64,000 bases of DNA from Cephalopachus bancanus (Eukaryota > Chordata > Mammalia > Primates > Tarsiidae), in NCBI GenBank assembly GCA_027257055.1, contig JAPVLO010000276.1, positions 868,001-932,000 on the forward strand, given 5' to 3'. Numbering within the stretch: position 1 is the stretch's first letter; each line of letters opens with the position of its first letter. Shown here piece after piece: positions 43,116 through 53,432 of this stretch. The notes beneath the pieces were generated by a model, which saw nothing but the letters and a program-made list of their open reading frames with translations, had not been told where the DNA came from and did no database searches. Made by a program: the position numbers and the translations under genes.

Positions 43116-43489
43116 GAGTTAAGGGAATTCAGCAGTAGTTCCAAAATAAATGACATTTACTCAAGCTGGGTCCAATACTGCTTTCAGATCGTCTGACCTT
43201 CAGAGGGGGAGATATCAGTCAAGCGGTGTGTTCAACATCAAGTGAAGCAAACAACCATTGGAGGGACTGAATTCTCCCCTTCCCTCTGATTGCTATCTAC
43301 GGTGGGAGTGAGCCTGGTCCCTGGAGGCATGGGTCTCAGTTTGATGTGAATCAGGAAAGAGCTGTGGGCCTGTCTGGGAGTGACCTCTTTGTGAATTCGC
43401 TGCCCACCGGTGTTGGGTTCTTCAGGGACACTCAGAGGGATTGCTCTGTGCCCAGTATACCTGTGTATGAGCAACTCTCATCATCTCAA
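43116..43489. other. Unique sequence
   Basis: No repeat recognised between two antisense MIRs. Confidence 0.35.
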
Positions 43490-43708
43490 AGGCTTTGTAA
43501 GGAGGTAAGATAGTTACTGCTATTTTTTCCATTCTTAAGATGATAAACCAAAGCGTGGGTTTTTCAAGGTCACATAGCTAGTAATGCCACCAAGATTCAA
43601 ACACACGGCTGTCTCACCTGAAAGTCCGTTCTCTTTCCACCAAGCCAAGTGAGGTGACTGAGGGGAACAACACAAGGACATAGATGACATTGGAGGTGGG
43701 AGAAGGGG
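43490..43708 (-). repeat. MIR, antisense, donor of a local duplication
   Basis: TTTTTCAAGGTCACATAGCT, AGTAATGCCACCAAGATTCA and CCGTTCTCTTTCCACCAAGC show a reverse MIR. The part 43509-43708, which includes about 55 bp beyond the MIR, recurs at 44031-44232. Confidence 0.8.
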
Positions 43709-43809
43709 GTTAGGGCCAGGAGGAAGGAGTCACAGACAAGGCACTGATTTGATTAGCCAAGTAACACTATTGGCATAGTGAGACAAAAGGTATACCTACC
43801 TCTTTTCAT

Positions 43810-44595
43810 TTATTTTAGTCTGTGTGTTTCTTAACTTGGCAGCCAGTCTCCAAAGACTCTTCCTAATATCCATTCCCTTGTGTGGCCCCTTTCCCATGAA
43901 TATGTGCTAGCTTCATAGTTTGTTGTTGACCAATAGATCATGGTGGAAATAATACTGTATGACTTTTGAAGCTAAGTTACAAGCATTCTTGTAGATGCCT
44001 TCCAGGCCTCTTGGAGGACTCCCTCTGGGAGATGGTTACTGCTATGATTTTTTCCATTTTTAAGAAGGATTAACTGAAGCTTGGGTTGTTCAAGGTCATA
44101 TAGTTAGTAATGTCACCAAGATTCAAACATCTGTCTGTCTCACATCAAAGTCCATTCTCTTTCCACTAAGCCAAGTGAGATGCCTGAGGGGAATGGCAGA
44201 AGGAGATAGATTGGAAGTGGGAGATGGTGGGGAAGCTGGTCTCCATGTCAGGAGTCTAGTCTGACCACCTCAGGATTGCCATGCTGAGAGGTAGCCCAAC
44301 CAACTAAGTGGAGAAGATGCATGGAGTGAGGGAGAAACCCAACTGGTCCTCTATTGTTCCTGCCATCCTAAGTGAGATATAAGATGTGAGTGAAGAAACC
44401 ATCTTGGATGTTCAGCCCCATCCAATCTCTGTATGATTGTAACTGTATTAGGACCCCAATAAAACTGCCCAGCTGAGCCTAGTAAATACACAGAACTGTG
44501 GAAGATAATAAGTTGTTGTTTTAAGCCACTAAGTGTTTGGGTTTAGTGGGCTTGAGGGAGGGCAGACATTATGCAGCAGTAGAAAACCAGAACAC
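43810..44595 (+). repeat. MLT1-type LTR interrupted by duplicated segment
   Basis: The left part has CAGTCTCCAAAGACTCTTCC and TTGTTGACCAATAGATCATG. The right part has AAGCTGGTCTCCATGTCAGG, ATTGTAACTGTATTAGGACC, GTTGTTTTAAGCCACTAAGT and TTATGCAGCAGTAGAAAACC. Removing 44031-44232 would restore the expected MLT1 junction. Plus strand, solo LTR. Confidence 0.75.
44031..44232. repeat. ~200-bp copy of 43509-43708 inserted in the LTR
   Basis: Aligns with 43509-43708 end to end with few gaps. By eye roughly five in six positions match. Shared words include TCACCAAGATTCAAACA-like, TTCTCTTTCCAC and AAGCCAAGTGAG. It has no A tail and no evident target-site duplication, so it did not arrive by ordinary retroposition. 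Confidence 0.8.
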
Positions 44596-44699
44596 TTGCA
44601 TAAACCTCTACAAATCTGGACATCTCTCTAGACCTGAAGAAGCTTAAGAATGTCCTGAGCCTGGGCTCAGGGCTGTTCTATTCCTCAGATGGAAATGGT

Positions 44700-44880
44700 C
44701 CATAGTACCAGGATAACTGGCCCCTAACAAGGAGCCCAAGTTTGTTTGTTGGATCCTCCATTATCGACTGTGTGGCCTTGGGTCAGTGCCCTCTCTAAGC
44801 CTTATTTTTCCCATCTTCAAAGTTAGGTAGTAGAGTCAATGATCACTAAAGGCTCTTCTCCTTCTCTAACCCATGAAATA
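44700..44880 (+). repeat. MIR-like fragment
   Basis: GTGTGGCCTTGGGTCAGTGC, CTCTCTAAGCCTTATTTTTC and CACTAAAGGCTCTTCTCC follow a MIR-class SINE on the plus strand. Confidence 0.6.
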
Positions 44881-45958
44881 CCACTTTGTGCCTGAGAAAT
44901 GAACACACACCTAGAATTCTCAGGCTAGGTGCACCCTCATACTCTTATGACAGGCATAAAGGAGCCCATCTGAGTTATCTCTGAGTTTCAGGAATTTCCA
45001 GTCACCAGGTGAGCCTATGGGAGGCCCAGACAGGTAAGCTGGCACCAGGTTTCCCAGTCCCATGGGCCCTCCTTAGCCTCCCTTGAGGCTTCCAGAGGGA
45101 GCACCTGTGCCAAGACCCAGGTAGTCCTGGAATTCCAGCTCTACCTGAGAAGGAAAAGTTCTCACCTGCCAAGGAAGAGGGGGCTCCTGAGAGGAGCTGG
45201 CTTCTGGGGTGGCTGCGAAGCGTCTAGTGACAATATTTGTGGCTAAAAATACAGCAACCGAGAACCAGCTAATTACAGCCTCTGGAGTCATTCAGAATTT
45301 GGCGTTTCACTTCATACTTACATCTCTCCCAGTGTTCCTTAGCAGCAGCCCGAAGGAGGCCACTTGCAGGGGGAAACTCAGCCAGGAGAGCCCAGGATTG
45401 GGCCTATGGTCCATGCATCCTTCTGCCCCAAGAGCCTGGCGGGTACCTGGTATGTAGTTGGTACCCAGGAATGAAGTACAGCAGAGTCAGTGGAATCCCT
45501 GTCCCATGCAGCATAGCTGCCCTTGGTCACTGTACATCAGGAACCCACTCAGACCCACTGGGCCCCCTCAAAGGTCAATGGCTCTGGTGTAATCCCATGA
45601 TGGACATTTATTCAGAAGAGACACGCAGAGTCCAGGCATTGAGGTGCTGGGGGTGGCCTGCTCTTCCCAGCCTGCCGCAGGCAGCGTAGTAAGCCTCTAC
45701 CTAGGGCCTCTGCTGGACTGGGACCTGGAACCCCACAGTTCCTTGCTTTGGACCCTCCTTTCTTCCAAGGCCTCTTAAATGGCTCTGTCCATTCTACCAG
45801 GAGAAAGTTCATGAGTCAAGGTGACAGAGAAGGCTGACAATCTGAGGGCCCCAGGCCCAGTCTTTGCAGTTCCTGCACAGGAAACAAGGATCATGAAAGA
45901 GTAGGAGAAGGAACCCTGCATGGGGGAATGTGCTCACTCCAGGCTCAGGTGAAGGGAT
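44881..45958. other. Unique sequence
   Basis: No repeat recognised. The patch 45215-45310 (TAGTGACAATATTTGTGGCT, GCTAATTACAGCC, GGAGTCATTCAG) looks regulatory-like. Short frames at 45209-45812 are unsupported. Confidence 0.4.
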
Positions 45959-45959
45959 T

Positions 45960-46066
45960 TTTGTTGTTGTTGTATTGTGTTATTATCTTTTGAGTTGGGG
46001 TCTCACTCTGCCACCAGGCTGAAGAGCAGTGGCATGATCACAGCTCACTGCAGTCTCAAACTCCTA
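45960..46066 (-). repeat. Alu fragment, antisense, old type
   Basis: T-rich start, then GGGGTCTCACTCTGCCACCA and AGCAGTGGCATGATCACAGC, ending CAGTCTCAAACTCCTAAT. This is the 3' portion of an AluJ-type element, truncated where an AT repeat begins. Confidence 0.75.
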
Positions 46067-46084
46067 ATATATATATATATATAT
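46067..46084. repeat. (AT)n
   Basis: Nine AT repeats abutting the broken Alu end. Confidence 0.9.
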
Positions 46085-46109
46085 CAGGGAGGCATTTTAA
46101 AAGCACAAG

Positions 46110-46300
46110 GCCCAACTAACATTTGTATAGTATTTTTAACTTGGCAAAGAGTTGTGTGGTTACTATATTAATTAGACAAGGTGGTTATTATTATTCCACT
46201 TTATGGATAATTAAACTGAGGATCAGAGATACTGAGTCATTTCCCCAAGGTTACCAAGTCATGCCGGCCTTGAACTCAAGTCCAGGAATCCTCCTGCTGA
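46110..46300 (-). repeat. MIR, antisense
   Basis: TATTATTCCACTTTATGGAT, TTAAACTGAGGATCAGAGAT and TGCCGGCCTTGAACTCAAGT are the reverse MIR. Confidence 0.8.
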
Positions 46301-47235
46301 GCCAGCAGGCCCAGCACCACCTCTGGGCCCATCTTTCAAGCTTAGCCGGTCAGCCCAGTAGGGGTCCCAGATTGTAGAAAATGCCACTCTCCCTCCACAC
46401 AGCACCGAACCCAACCTAAATGTGGCTCCATCCACTTCCCCCTTTCTGGTTTCTGAGATACAATTGAATCCCAATCTGAATCTCCATCCATTAACCTTAG
46501 ACCTACAGCACACGAGTCAGCGCCTAAGGGAAAGTGGGCACCCAGGCAACGAGAAGGAGGTGAAAAACACAGGGTATTCAAGGGCAGGGGCCATCTGCTT
46601 TTTGGCCAGTGCCTTCTCACGCACCTGACCAGGTCGGCTAGGGGTCTGAGGGGTCAAGAGAGGGTCAGACCCGGACCATGGCTGCCAGTGGCTGGGACTG
46701 AGGACAAGACCCGACTATGCACCTGTCTTCAGCCCCTGCACCCAGGGGAGCAGCGACTCAGACGCTAGCTGCCCTGCACCTTCTTCCTAATCACCACGGC
46801 GTGATGGAACACCTTGACATTCTTGCACGAAAGTTCAGCTCCACCGCGACGCAGGGTGCTGCATGAGAAATGAGGCTCATGCTGAATCCCAGAATCACAG
46901 AAATTAGAGATGAAAAAGGACGCTGAGGTCAGAGGCAGCCCATCCCCAGGGGCTGCGTGCAGGTTCTTCTCGGTAATAGACTTCCCCCTTATTTGTCCAG
47001 TCCAGGGACTGCCTCCCAGAAGACCACTCTCCTCTGTTTCCCAGAGAAGACACCATTTACAGAAGTGAGAGGGCTGCACCACTCCCTGCATGATTTGCTT
47101 TGAAATTTATTAATCATCCAAAAGCCGGTGAAGAGGGGAGAACAGAGAATGTCAAATCACCCCATCATCAGTGTGCCTGAGCAGGCAGGAGGAGACACTG
47201 GCGCCCTTGGGCTTTCTAGCTTGCTGCAGCTCCAG
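46301..47235. other. Unique sequence
   Basis: No confident repeat. Three overlapping frames at 46259-46628 and a minus-strand frame of 108 codons at 46765-47091 lack domains. Confidence 0.4.
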
Positions 47236-47239
47236 GGCA

Positions 47240-47455
47240 GCATTGGGCAGTGTGGGCGGATCACTTACTCGCTGTGTAATCTGGCAGAATTCATCTTCTC
47301 CGAGCCTCAGTGTCCTCATCTGTAAAATGGGAGCTAATGATGCCTACTTACAGGGCGGCTGGAAGATTCAAGGAGTTAACTTAGGTATTGCACCTCACAC
47401 TGTGTCCGGCCCATATAAATTACTTCAGAAATGGTAACTATCATTATTAGTGTGA
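47240..47455 (+). repeat. MIR, nearly full length
   Basis: CACTTACTCGCTGTGTAATC, CCTCAGTGTCCTCATCTGTA, AAAATGGGAGCTAATGATGC and ATCATTATTAG give the plus-strand MIR. Confidence 0.85.
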
Positions 47456-47509
47456 TTCTTCCCCTCTCCACATCTACGTCCTACCTATAAAATGGGGCTA
47501 TGCAGGTTC

Positions 47510-47635
47510 TTTGATTTTGTCCATTCAACATTCCACCAACATTTGCAGAGCCACTCCTGCATGTCAGACTCACAAGGGTTACAATGACCAAGACAGATTC
47601 TGTAACCTCACGGAGCTCACTGTCTTGGTGAGTTT
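47510..47635 (-). repeat. L2 3' end, antisense
   Basis: CATTCCACCAACATTTGCAG, CCTGCATGTCAGACTCACAA and GTAACCTCACGGAGCTCACT follow the reverse L2 3' region. Confidence 0.7.
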
Positions 47636-47916
47636 CCTGGAAGACGGGTGCAAAGAGGTTAAAAAGGATGCTTCCCATCCAATGCAATATTTCTCTTGCA
47701 TAGGTTGTGGCCCTATGACTCACTGGGACATAACAGAGGTCACAGAAACAGGAGTGACGGACCAAAGACAGTGGGAGTAGTTGTCCAACTTCTCAGCTCA
47801 AGTTTGTTTGCTGGTTCCTTCATTATCTGCTGGCACTGACAGCTGCACCGTCTTCCCCCACCACCCTGGACTCTCCTTCCCGCCCCTCTGCTGGTGTCAG
47901 CCTGAAAGTTGCTTTT

Positions 47917-47917
47917 A

Positions 47918-47980
<63 letters not shown>

Positions 47981-47988
47981 ACACACAC
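47917..47988. repeat. (GC)n(AC)n alternating purine-pyrimidine tract
   Basis: ATGCGCGCGCGC followed by about 30 AC repeats with one AT interruption; 72 bp of strict purine-pyrimidine alternation. Open frames of Cys/Val or His/Thr across it are artefacts. Confidence 0.95.
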
Positions 47989-48004
47989 TCCTCTTGCAAC
48001 AGCA

Positions 48005-48165
48005 TCAAAACCAGTTGCTCTTAACCTTGGCTGTGCTATAGTGGTGCTTACCCGTGACTGGGCTGGGCCCATGCCGCACCTAAATCAGTTAAAGCAGAGT
48101 GTCAGGGGTGGGACTCAGACATCAGAATTATTTACATCTCCCCAGGATGAGAACCAATGCTCTAA
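48005..48165 (-). repeat. MER5-type hAT fossil
   Basis: AGTTGCTCTTAACCTTGGCT at the left and CATCTCCCCAGGATGAGAAC with CAATGCTC at the right, with AGGGGTGGGACTCAGACATC between, give a nearly complete MER5-like element opposite in orientation to the copy at 2285. Confidence 0.7.
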
Positions 48166-49205
48166 GCAGACATGGCTGTCAAGGGAAAGGCACTGGAACT
48201 CTGGTCTTTGCTATCATTTGACATCACTGAGCAACTTTGTTTTTCCTGTTTGGACATAAAGGGCATCAATACTTCCCTCTCCAGGCCATAGTTAAGGTGA
48301 AACAAGAGTCTGTGGAAGAGCTCCAGGAAGGTCTGCCCAGTTGAGAGGCATTGTCCTTGGAGAGATTCACTGGGAGAAAGCGTGTTTCTGTGGGGGCCGG
48401 CACCAGGAGCACCCAGAGTTACTCTGCCCAGCAGACCCAGAGGCATCAGCATGGTGACTGTCCCACGCAGAGCTCACTGTCTGTCCCACCCAGACGTGTA
48501 CCTTGAAGCTGAGCTGCCAGCCTGGCCTCCCTGTTCCCCACCTCCTTGCCTTGTCCTTCCCCTCCTTCTCCATCCAGGCTCAAGTCCCGCTATCTCTCAG
48601 TGCTGCATTTCTAATACCTTCTACCTGATAAACACTTGGTGCCCACGGGTGTCAGATTCTCAGGTTTGAAAGGAACCTATATTAATCATGGTAAGATACA
48701 CACTTGTCAAGAGTCCAGCCAAGGTCCTCCAAAGAGCCCTGGAGGAGAGCGGAGAGGCAGGGTGGATCTGAGGGCCCGGCACATAGAGGGATAGGGAGGG
48801 TTCTGGAGGATTTGTTGCAGCCAACCAGGCCAGTCTATGGAGCCAGCTGGTAGACTCACACCTGTATTAGGCAACGCAAAGGGTACCAGAGGCGGTGCTA
48901 AGACAGCCCCAGCCTTGCCTGGTTTATAACCTACATGGGGAGTGACACGCAGGCTTTAAGATGCTTGCAAAGCAGCACACAGGTAAGTGCGAAGTAGTGA
49001 GTCAGGTTCAGGAAGTGAGTGAGGAGGAAACATTAGGTGGAGTAAGTGGGAGGGCGGGAAGGAGGAGCCCTAGATATGCAGCAAAAGTCTATGCTCCATT
49101 AGTGGGGAGAGAACAGAAAGAGGGGGAGGGCGGGGAGAGGGGAGGAAGGGAGAAGGGGTTTGAGCAGGGCACATTGCATGTAGTGAGGAAAATGTTGTTT
49201 TATTT
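48166..49205. other. Unique sequence
   Basis: No repeat recognised. Purine-rich near 49110-49160. Frames at 48162-48669 (68-96 codons, both strands) have no domain. Confidence 0.4.
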
Positions 49206-49209
49206 CAGT

Positions 49210-49236
49210 TGTGTGTGTGTGTGTGTGTGTGTGTGT
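49210..49236. repeat. (GT)n microsatellite
   Basis: Thirteen GT repeats ending in ATAC. Confidence 0.95.
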
Positions 49237-49299
49237 ATACTGGACCCTGATATAACCCTTCCTTCTTATGTGAAAATTATGGTCTAAAAAGTACATGTG

Positions 49300-49510
49300 T
49301 TTCACGGGAGCCCACACTCTGGGTTTGGGATCAGCACAGTCCCTGACTCTGCCCACAAGTCTTGGGACAAGGTACTGGGCCTTTCGGAAACTCTCTTCAC
49401 CATCGGAAAAACAGGATGACATTTCCTGCCACCGCTAGTCACCTTCCTGCGTGTGCTGTGAGGCTGCAATAACAGAACAAAAGTAAAAGTGCTTTGTAAA
49501 CTGAAAATTC
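49300..49510 (+). repeat. MIR, diverged
   Basis: CACTCTGGGTTTGGGATCAG, GACAAGGTACTGGGCCTTTC, CACCATCGGAAAAACAGGAT and AAAGTGCTTTGTAAACTG follow the plus-strand MIR. Confidence 0.6.
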
Positions 49511-50157
49511 CAAATGAGAAGCATCCATTATGGTTAGGTGAGGTTAATCAGAAATCCAGGAGGTGAGTTTAGATCTGGGAGGCTGCTGCCACTGCTGATG
49601 ATGATGACAGCTCACACCTAGATGGTACTTGCTGTGTGCAAGGTACTGTCTTACAATGGGTGGAATACGGACTGTGGAGAAGGGTGAGCTGCTCTCTATG
49701 GCCAGGGGACAAGGACTGGGCTACTAGACCCGTGGCTACAGCATCAGAAGGTCTGGCTGCCAGGCTGCAGCACGGTGAGCCACACCTAAGTGAGACAGTT
49801 CTATTGGGTGCTAGGTGCCCCTTGGCTCATATATAGATAATCTGGAATATGTATTGGCTACAGTTGGGTGTCCCCAAGTCCCCCAGCAGAAGAGGGCTGA
49901 AGTGTGTCCATCTGGTTCCCATCCTACAAGAAAGAGAAGACAGAAGCTGCCTTGCTTGGAACTGTGGTACTATCTCCCAGCAAGCAGAGAAGGAGCTGTC
50001 AGACAATAAATGCACCAGCCTCTCTCATCCTCAGAAAACCAGTCATTGCTCTGGGTCAGGTAGGCCCACCTGTGGCCCAGGAGGCCCTGTTCTTCCTGGC
50101 CAGAGGCCCGTGCCCACCTTGGACAGGCCTGGGAAGGAGAAAGCCCAGGCCACAGTG
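49511..50157. other. Unique sequence
   Basis: No confident repeat; a weak MIR/L2-like patch (TACTTGCTGTGTGCAAGGTA) is near 49627. Overlapping frames at 49827-50377 (up to 157 codons) have no domain. Confidence 0.35.
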
Positions 50158-50222
50158 GGGCTCCCAAGGGGCTCACAGGATGGCAGGAGAAGCAGACCAG
50201 AGATCTGCCATCATGACTCAGG
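50158..50222. repeat. Local direct repeat, copy 1
   Basis: Begins CTCCCAAGGGGCTCACAGGA and ends ATCTGCCATCATGACTCAG. It recurs with about eight differences in some 61 positions at 50794-50855. Confidence 0.65.
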
Positions 50223-50225
50223 GAG

Positions 50226-50290
50226 CAGTTGAAGACCTGCTGCCGGAAAGTCAGGGAGGAGCTGAAGACCTGCTGTTGGAAATTGGAGCC
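50226..50290. repeat. 33-bp tandem duplication
   Basis: GTTGAAGACCTGCTGCCGGA at 50227 and GCTGAAGACCTGCTGTTGGA at 50260 start two adjacent units of 33 bp with a few differences. Confidence 0.7.
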
Positions 50291-50793
50291 GCCGGTCTCC
50301 TCACATTGGAATATATTTTTACACTGTGCATTTTACGAATGTATGGTAAGTGCCTGGGAATCACAAAGGTCCTATAAGTGCTCAGTATTACAAGTCAATT
50401 CCCGTTAATGCAAGTACCATTGCGATGAAACTTTCTGTATGACAAAAGCAATTTCTATGTCCTAGTCGATGGCCCACTTATTTCAAACAATATTCAATAT
50501 GCCGACAGTCATAGCTGCCTCCTCTGATCACTTGGCAGGCTGATGTCTGGCCTGCTCACTATGTAAGGAACGTGTGTACCATCTTGTACCACTCGCCATT
50601 GTTTGGTGCTTGTTAGTCTTGCCTTCCTGCCTGAGTGAAGTCCTCAAGGATGAGCCTGCTCCTGCCCTGGGATCATGGTACAGAGGTCGCCAGGCCTTCA
50701 TGTGTACCAATGCAAGATGTTTCCTGCTCATCTGCTAAGTGCTCAGTATTACACCAGGTGTGAGAAGACCATACCAGGAAGGTACAGACCTCT

Positions 50794-50855
50794 CCCAAGG
50801 GGCTCACAGGCTGGCATGGGAAGCAGACTGGTGATCTGCCATCATGATTCAGTGT
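50794..50855. repeat. Local direct repeat, copy 2
   Basis: Begins CTCCCAAGGGGCTCACAGGC and ends ATCTGCCATCATGATTCAG. AAGTGCTCAGTATTAC also occurs both at 50377-50392 and at 50736-50751, between the two copies. Confidence 0.65.
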
Positions 50856-50879
50856 GAGAGGTTCATCCTACAACATCCT

Positions 50880-51060
50880 ACAGGACTCAGAGCAGGGGTC
50901 CACAAAAGTGGTGCCTAACACAGACAAGAGTCTGGGAAGACTTCCTGGAGGAAGAGACATTGACATCTAAAACACAGGACTTGAAAGATGAAGGGGTGTC
51001 ATCCAGGAAGGTTTGGAAGAGGAAGGGTCAAAGCAGTGGGGCAGTGATAAGAGTTAGACT
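50880..51060 (-). repeat. L2-like, antisense
   Basis: AGACTTCCTGGAGGAAGAGA, GACTTGAAAGATGAAGGGGT and GGAAGAGGAAGGGTCAAAGC follow the L2 3' region in reverse. Confidence 0.6.
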
Positions 51061-51074
51061 AGGTAGTTGGTTCA

Positions 51075-51425
51075 GCACAGTGATAATAATAGCTGACTTT
51101 TATTGATCATTTGCCAGTTTCAGTAACCTATAAAGGTTTTATGTACATTATTGCATTTAAACCTCACATCAACCCCATTAACTCCATTCTAGAGATAGAA
51201 AAACTGAGGTTTTGAGAGGATAAATACTTTGCTTAATTCACTTGAACAATCTAGTGTTAGCTATCATTATTATTATCATCATCATCATCATTATTACCTT
51301 TAGGCTCCAAATCAAAATTCACGTCTTCTGGCAAATTAGGCTACTGATTAACCTCCTCTAATGACACAGTCACAGGGCTAATAATGGGCTGTGTCAGGAT
51401 TTGAACCCAGGACTTACACTCTAGA
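51075..51425 (-). repeat. MIR, antisense, split by an ATT/ATC microsatellite
   Basis: Left part: CTTTTATTGATCATTTGCCA, TTGCATTTAAACCTCACATC and AAACTGAGGTTTTGAGAGGA. Right part after the microsatellite: AGTCACAGGGCTAATAATGG and ATTTGAACCCAGGACTTACA. Together they cover a whole reverse MIR. Confidence 0.7.
51264..51296. repeat. (ATT)n(ATC)n microsatellite
   Basis: ATT units followed by five ATC units and ATT again, within the split MIR. Confidence 0.9.
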
Positions 51426-51429
51426 GGTG

Positions 51430-51660
51430 AGAGAGACCACCAAGTGTGGTGTAGAAGGGGTGAGAAGGTGTCAAGGGCAACAGCGCTGGTCACAAGTGGC
51501 ATGAAGGCCATGGCAAGATGTCCATCAGGTATTCCAAGTGAGACAGGGCATACCAGGCTGCAGGTTCAGAAAGATTCCTCTGGCTGCATCATATAGAATG
51601 GACACGAGAGGGCACAGCTGGAAGCAGGGTCTGCATTTGGGCTTGTGTGGACAGAGAGGA
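51430..51660 (-). repeat. L2-like, antisense
   Basis: AGATTCCTCTGGCTGCATCA and the AGGCCATGGCAAGATG-type context resemble L2 in reverse. It is perhaps a continuation of the copy at 50880, with the MIR between. Confidence 0.4.
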
Positions 51661-53188
51661 GATAAAAGATGAGAGAGCATTTTAGGGGGCTTGACGGGGC
51701 CTCAGCCACACACACAGAGGAAGAGAAGGAAGCTGGGACAGGCAGGGTGACTCAGGAAGGACCCGGTTACAGAGGTTGGCTCCGGGGTGCAGGACAGGGC
51801 ATCTGCAGGTCCCATGGCCCATGCCTCGGGGGGGGCTGGTGGGCAGGAGGGGCTCTGTAGGTGGCCAGGTTGCCTTGTGGCAGATATTTGGGGGGGCAGG
51901 TGACACTTGGAGCTCAGCTGGCCCCTCCACTGCCATGAAGCATCCAACCCTCTGGGGAGGATAAGGATGGCTGTCAGGTGCAGCTGGGAAGGCTGGTTTC
52001 CAAATAGTAGGGTGTCAGGAGACCGAGTCTAGAAAACAAAGAACAGCCTGGATTGACATGGTCTGGTTGACACAGGAAGCGGCAGAGCTGCACTTCAGGG
52101 TGTCAGAGTGCCTGGCAGGATCCAGTTTTCAACACAGAACTCACCTCCTCAAGCACCTGAGTCAGCTGACGTCCTTCCTGAGGTCCAGAGCATCAGGGAC
52201 TCTGTCTAGAAAGGGCTGAGACAGAAACAGCATCTTTGTCCTGGGCGGTTTTTGTTTCCTTCCCCCAGGACCCCGCACAGAGGTGGATATGTGGTGGGCT
52301 CCTGGTGAACACTGGTTAAAATCAGAGCCCAGCATCGTGCTCCCATGTACGTGCCACCCTAGCTCTTGAAGTTTGGGGTATTGACAGTGTGTAGTTTGGA
52401 AATCCTGGAAGGAGGCAGAGTGCTCAAGGGGATGGTTCTAAAATAGGGAGTGATGTTCCCCAGCCAATATGTTGTGTGTTGTGGCAAGAGAAATATTTCC
52501 AGAGACAGCGACATCAGAATGCTACAGGAAAGCTCTAGAGAATTTAGTGCTTCTGTGTCTCTTCTCCTTCTCATTAGGAGAGAGCAGCGGTGTTTTAAAT
52601 TCTTTAAAGTGGCTCTTCACTCAAGGAGGAGTTTATAAAAATAATTTCTGCAGCAGAGAGGACAGAGGGTGACAGGCAGCAGCTGGGTGAGGGGTTGAGA
52701 GGTCTGGGAAGGGAAGCCAAGGAGGCTTCTAGGTAAACAGGGAGGACCTCTTAACCCTAAAGTCAAGTAGAGGAGCCTCCACCACATGCAGCCTTGGATG
52801 GCTAAGAAGCACAGAGCAAGGAGGGTTTGGTGGGCTGACGGCTGGGCTAATGGCTGGTGGACCCCCATCGGTGACCTCTGAAACCCAATTAAGGCTGGCA
52901 TCCCAGTGCCTAGGTATGGTCATTTCTAGTCCACACAGAGCCTCTGTAGGCACGAGAGCAAGGAGCCCACTCCAGGCTGGTGCAGCTCTGCCCCAGAATG
53001 CGTGGCTCAGTGGGCAACACAGCTGAATCTCAGCCCCAAGTGCCCCCTTAGCCAGGTGCCCTGATGCAGATAAATCTGCATGACTGTCCAGGCAGTCCAG
53101 GGGGGAGAGAGTGGGGTGCATCCTAGCAAAACTCTGAAAAACAGCCAGAAAGCAAAACTGGAAATGATGGCAACCCCAGGGGAAGGAA
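51661..53188. other. Unique GC-rich sequence
   Basis: No confident repeat in about 1.5 kb. G tracts occur at 51829-51836 and 51890-51896. Frames of 60-130 codons on both strands (51669-53121) are overlapping and lack domains. Confidence 0.4.
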
Positions 53189-53240
53189 GAAATTTATTTA
53201 TTTTTTAATTTTAAAGATGTGGGGTACATCCCAACAGAAA
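53189..53240 (-). repeat. Short L1 3'-end piece
   Basis: T/A-rich start followed by AAAGATGTGGGGTACA (53213-53228). The same 16 bases begin the L1 3' UTR text at 53461, so this looks like a second, very short L1 terminus in the same orientation. Confidence 0.45.
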
Positions 53241-53432
53241 ATTGGACAAAAGTTATTGACATTCAGTTCACAGAAGAGGAAACCTAAATGCTACTAAAAA
53301 GAAGCCCAATCTGACTGTTATTAATGAATACAAACTAAGAGTAAGATACTGTTTCATACGAACCAAGTTAGCAAATATGGTTTGCTGACAATACAGACTA
53401 CTGGCAGACAGGTGGAGCAAGAAAACACTCAT
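53241..53432 (+). repeat. Old L1M ORF2 remnant
   Basis: TTCACAGAAGAGGAAACC, AAGCCCAATCTGACTGTTAT, AGATACTGTTTCATACG and AGCAAATATGGTTTGCTGAC follow the ORF2 3' half of old L1M elements on the plus strand, heavily mutated. Confidence 0.65.

Noticed and set aside
53241..53432. Possible 5' inversion (twin priming) of the neighbouring L1
   Set aside because: The plus-strand piece lies at the 3' side of the minus-strand L1 and is more diverged, of an older L1M type, so it is better explained as a separate older element.
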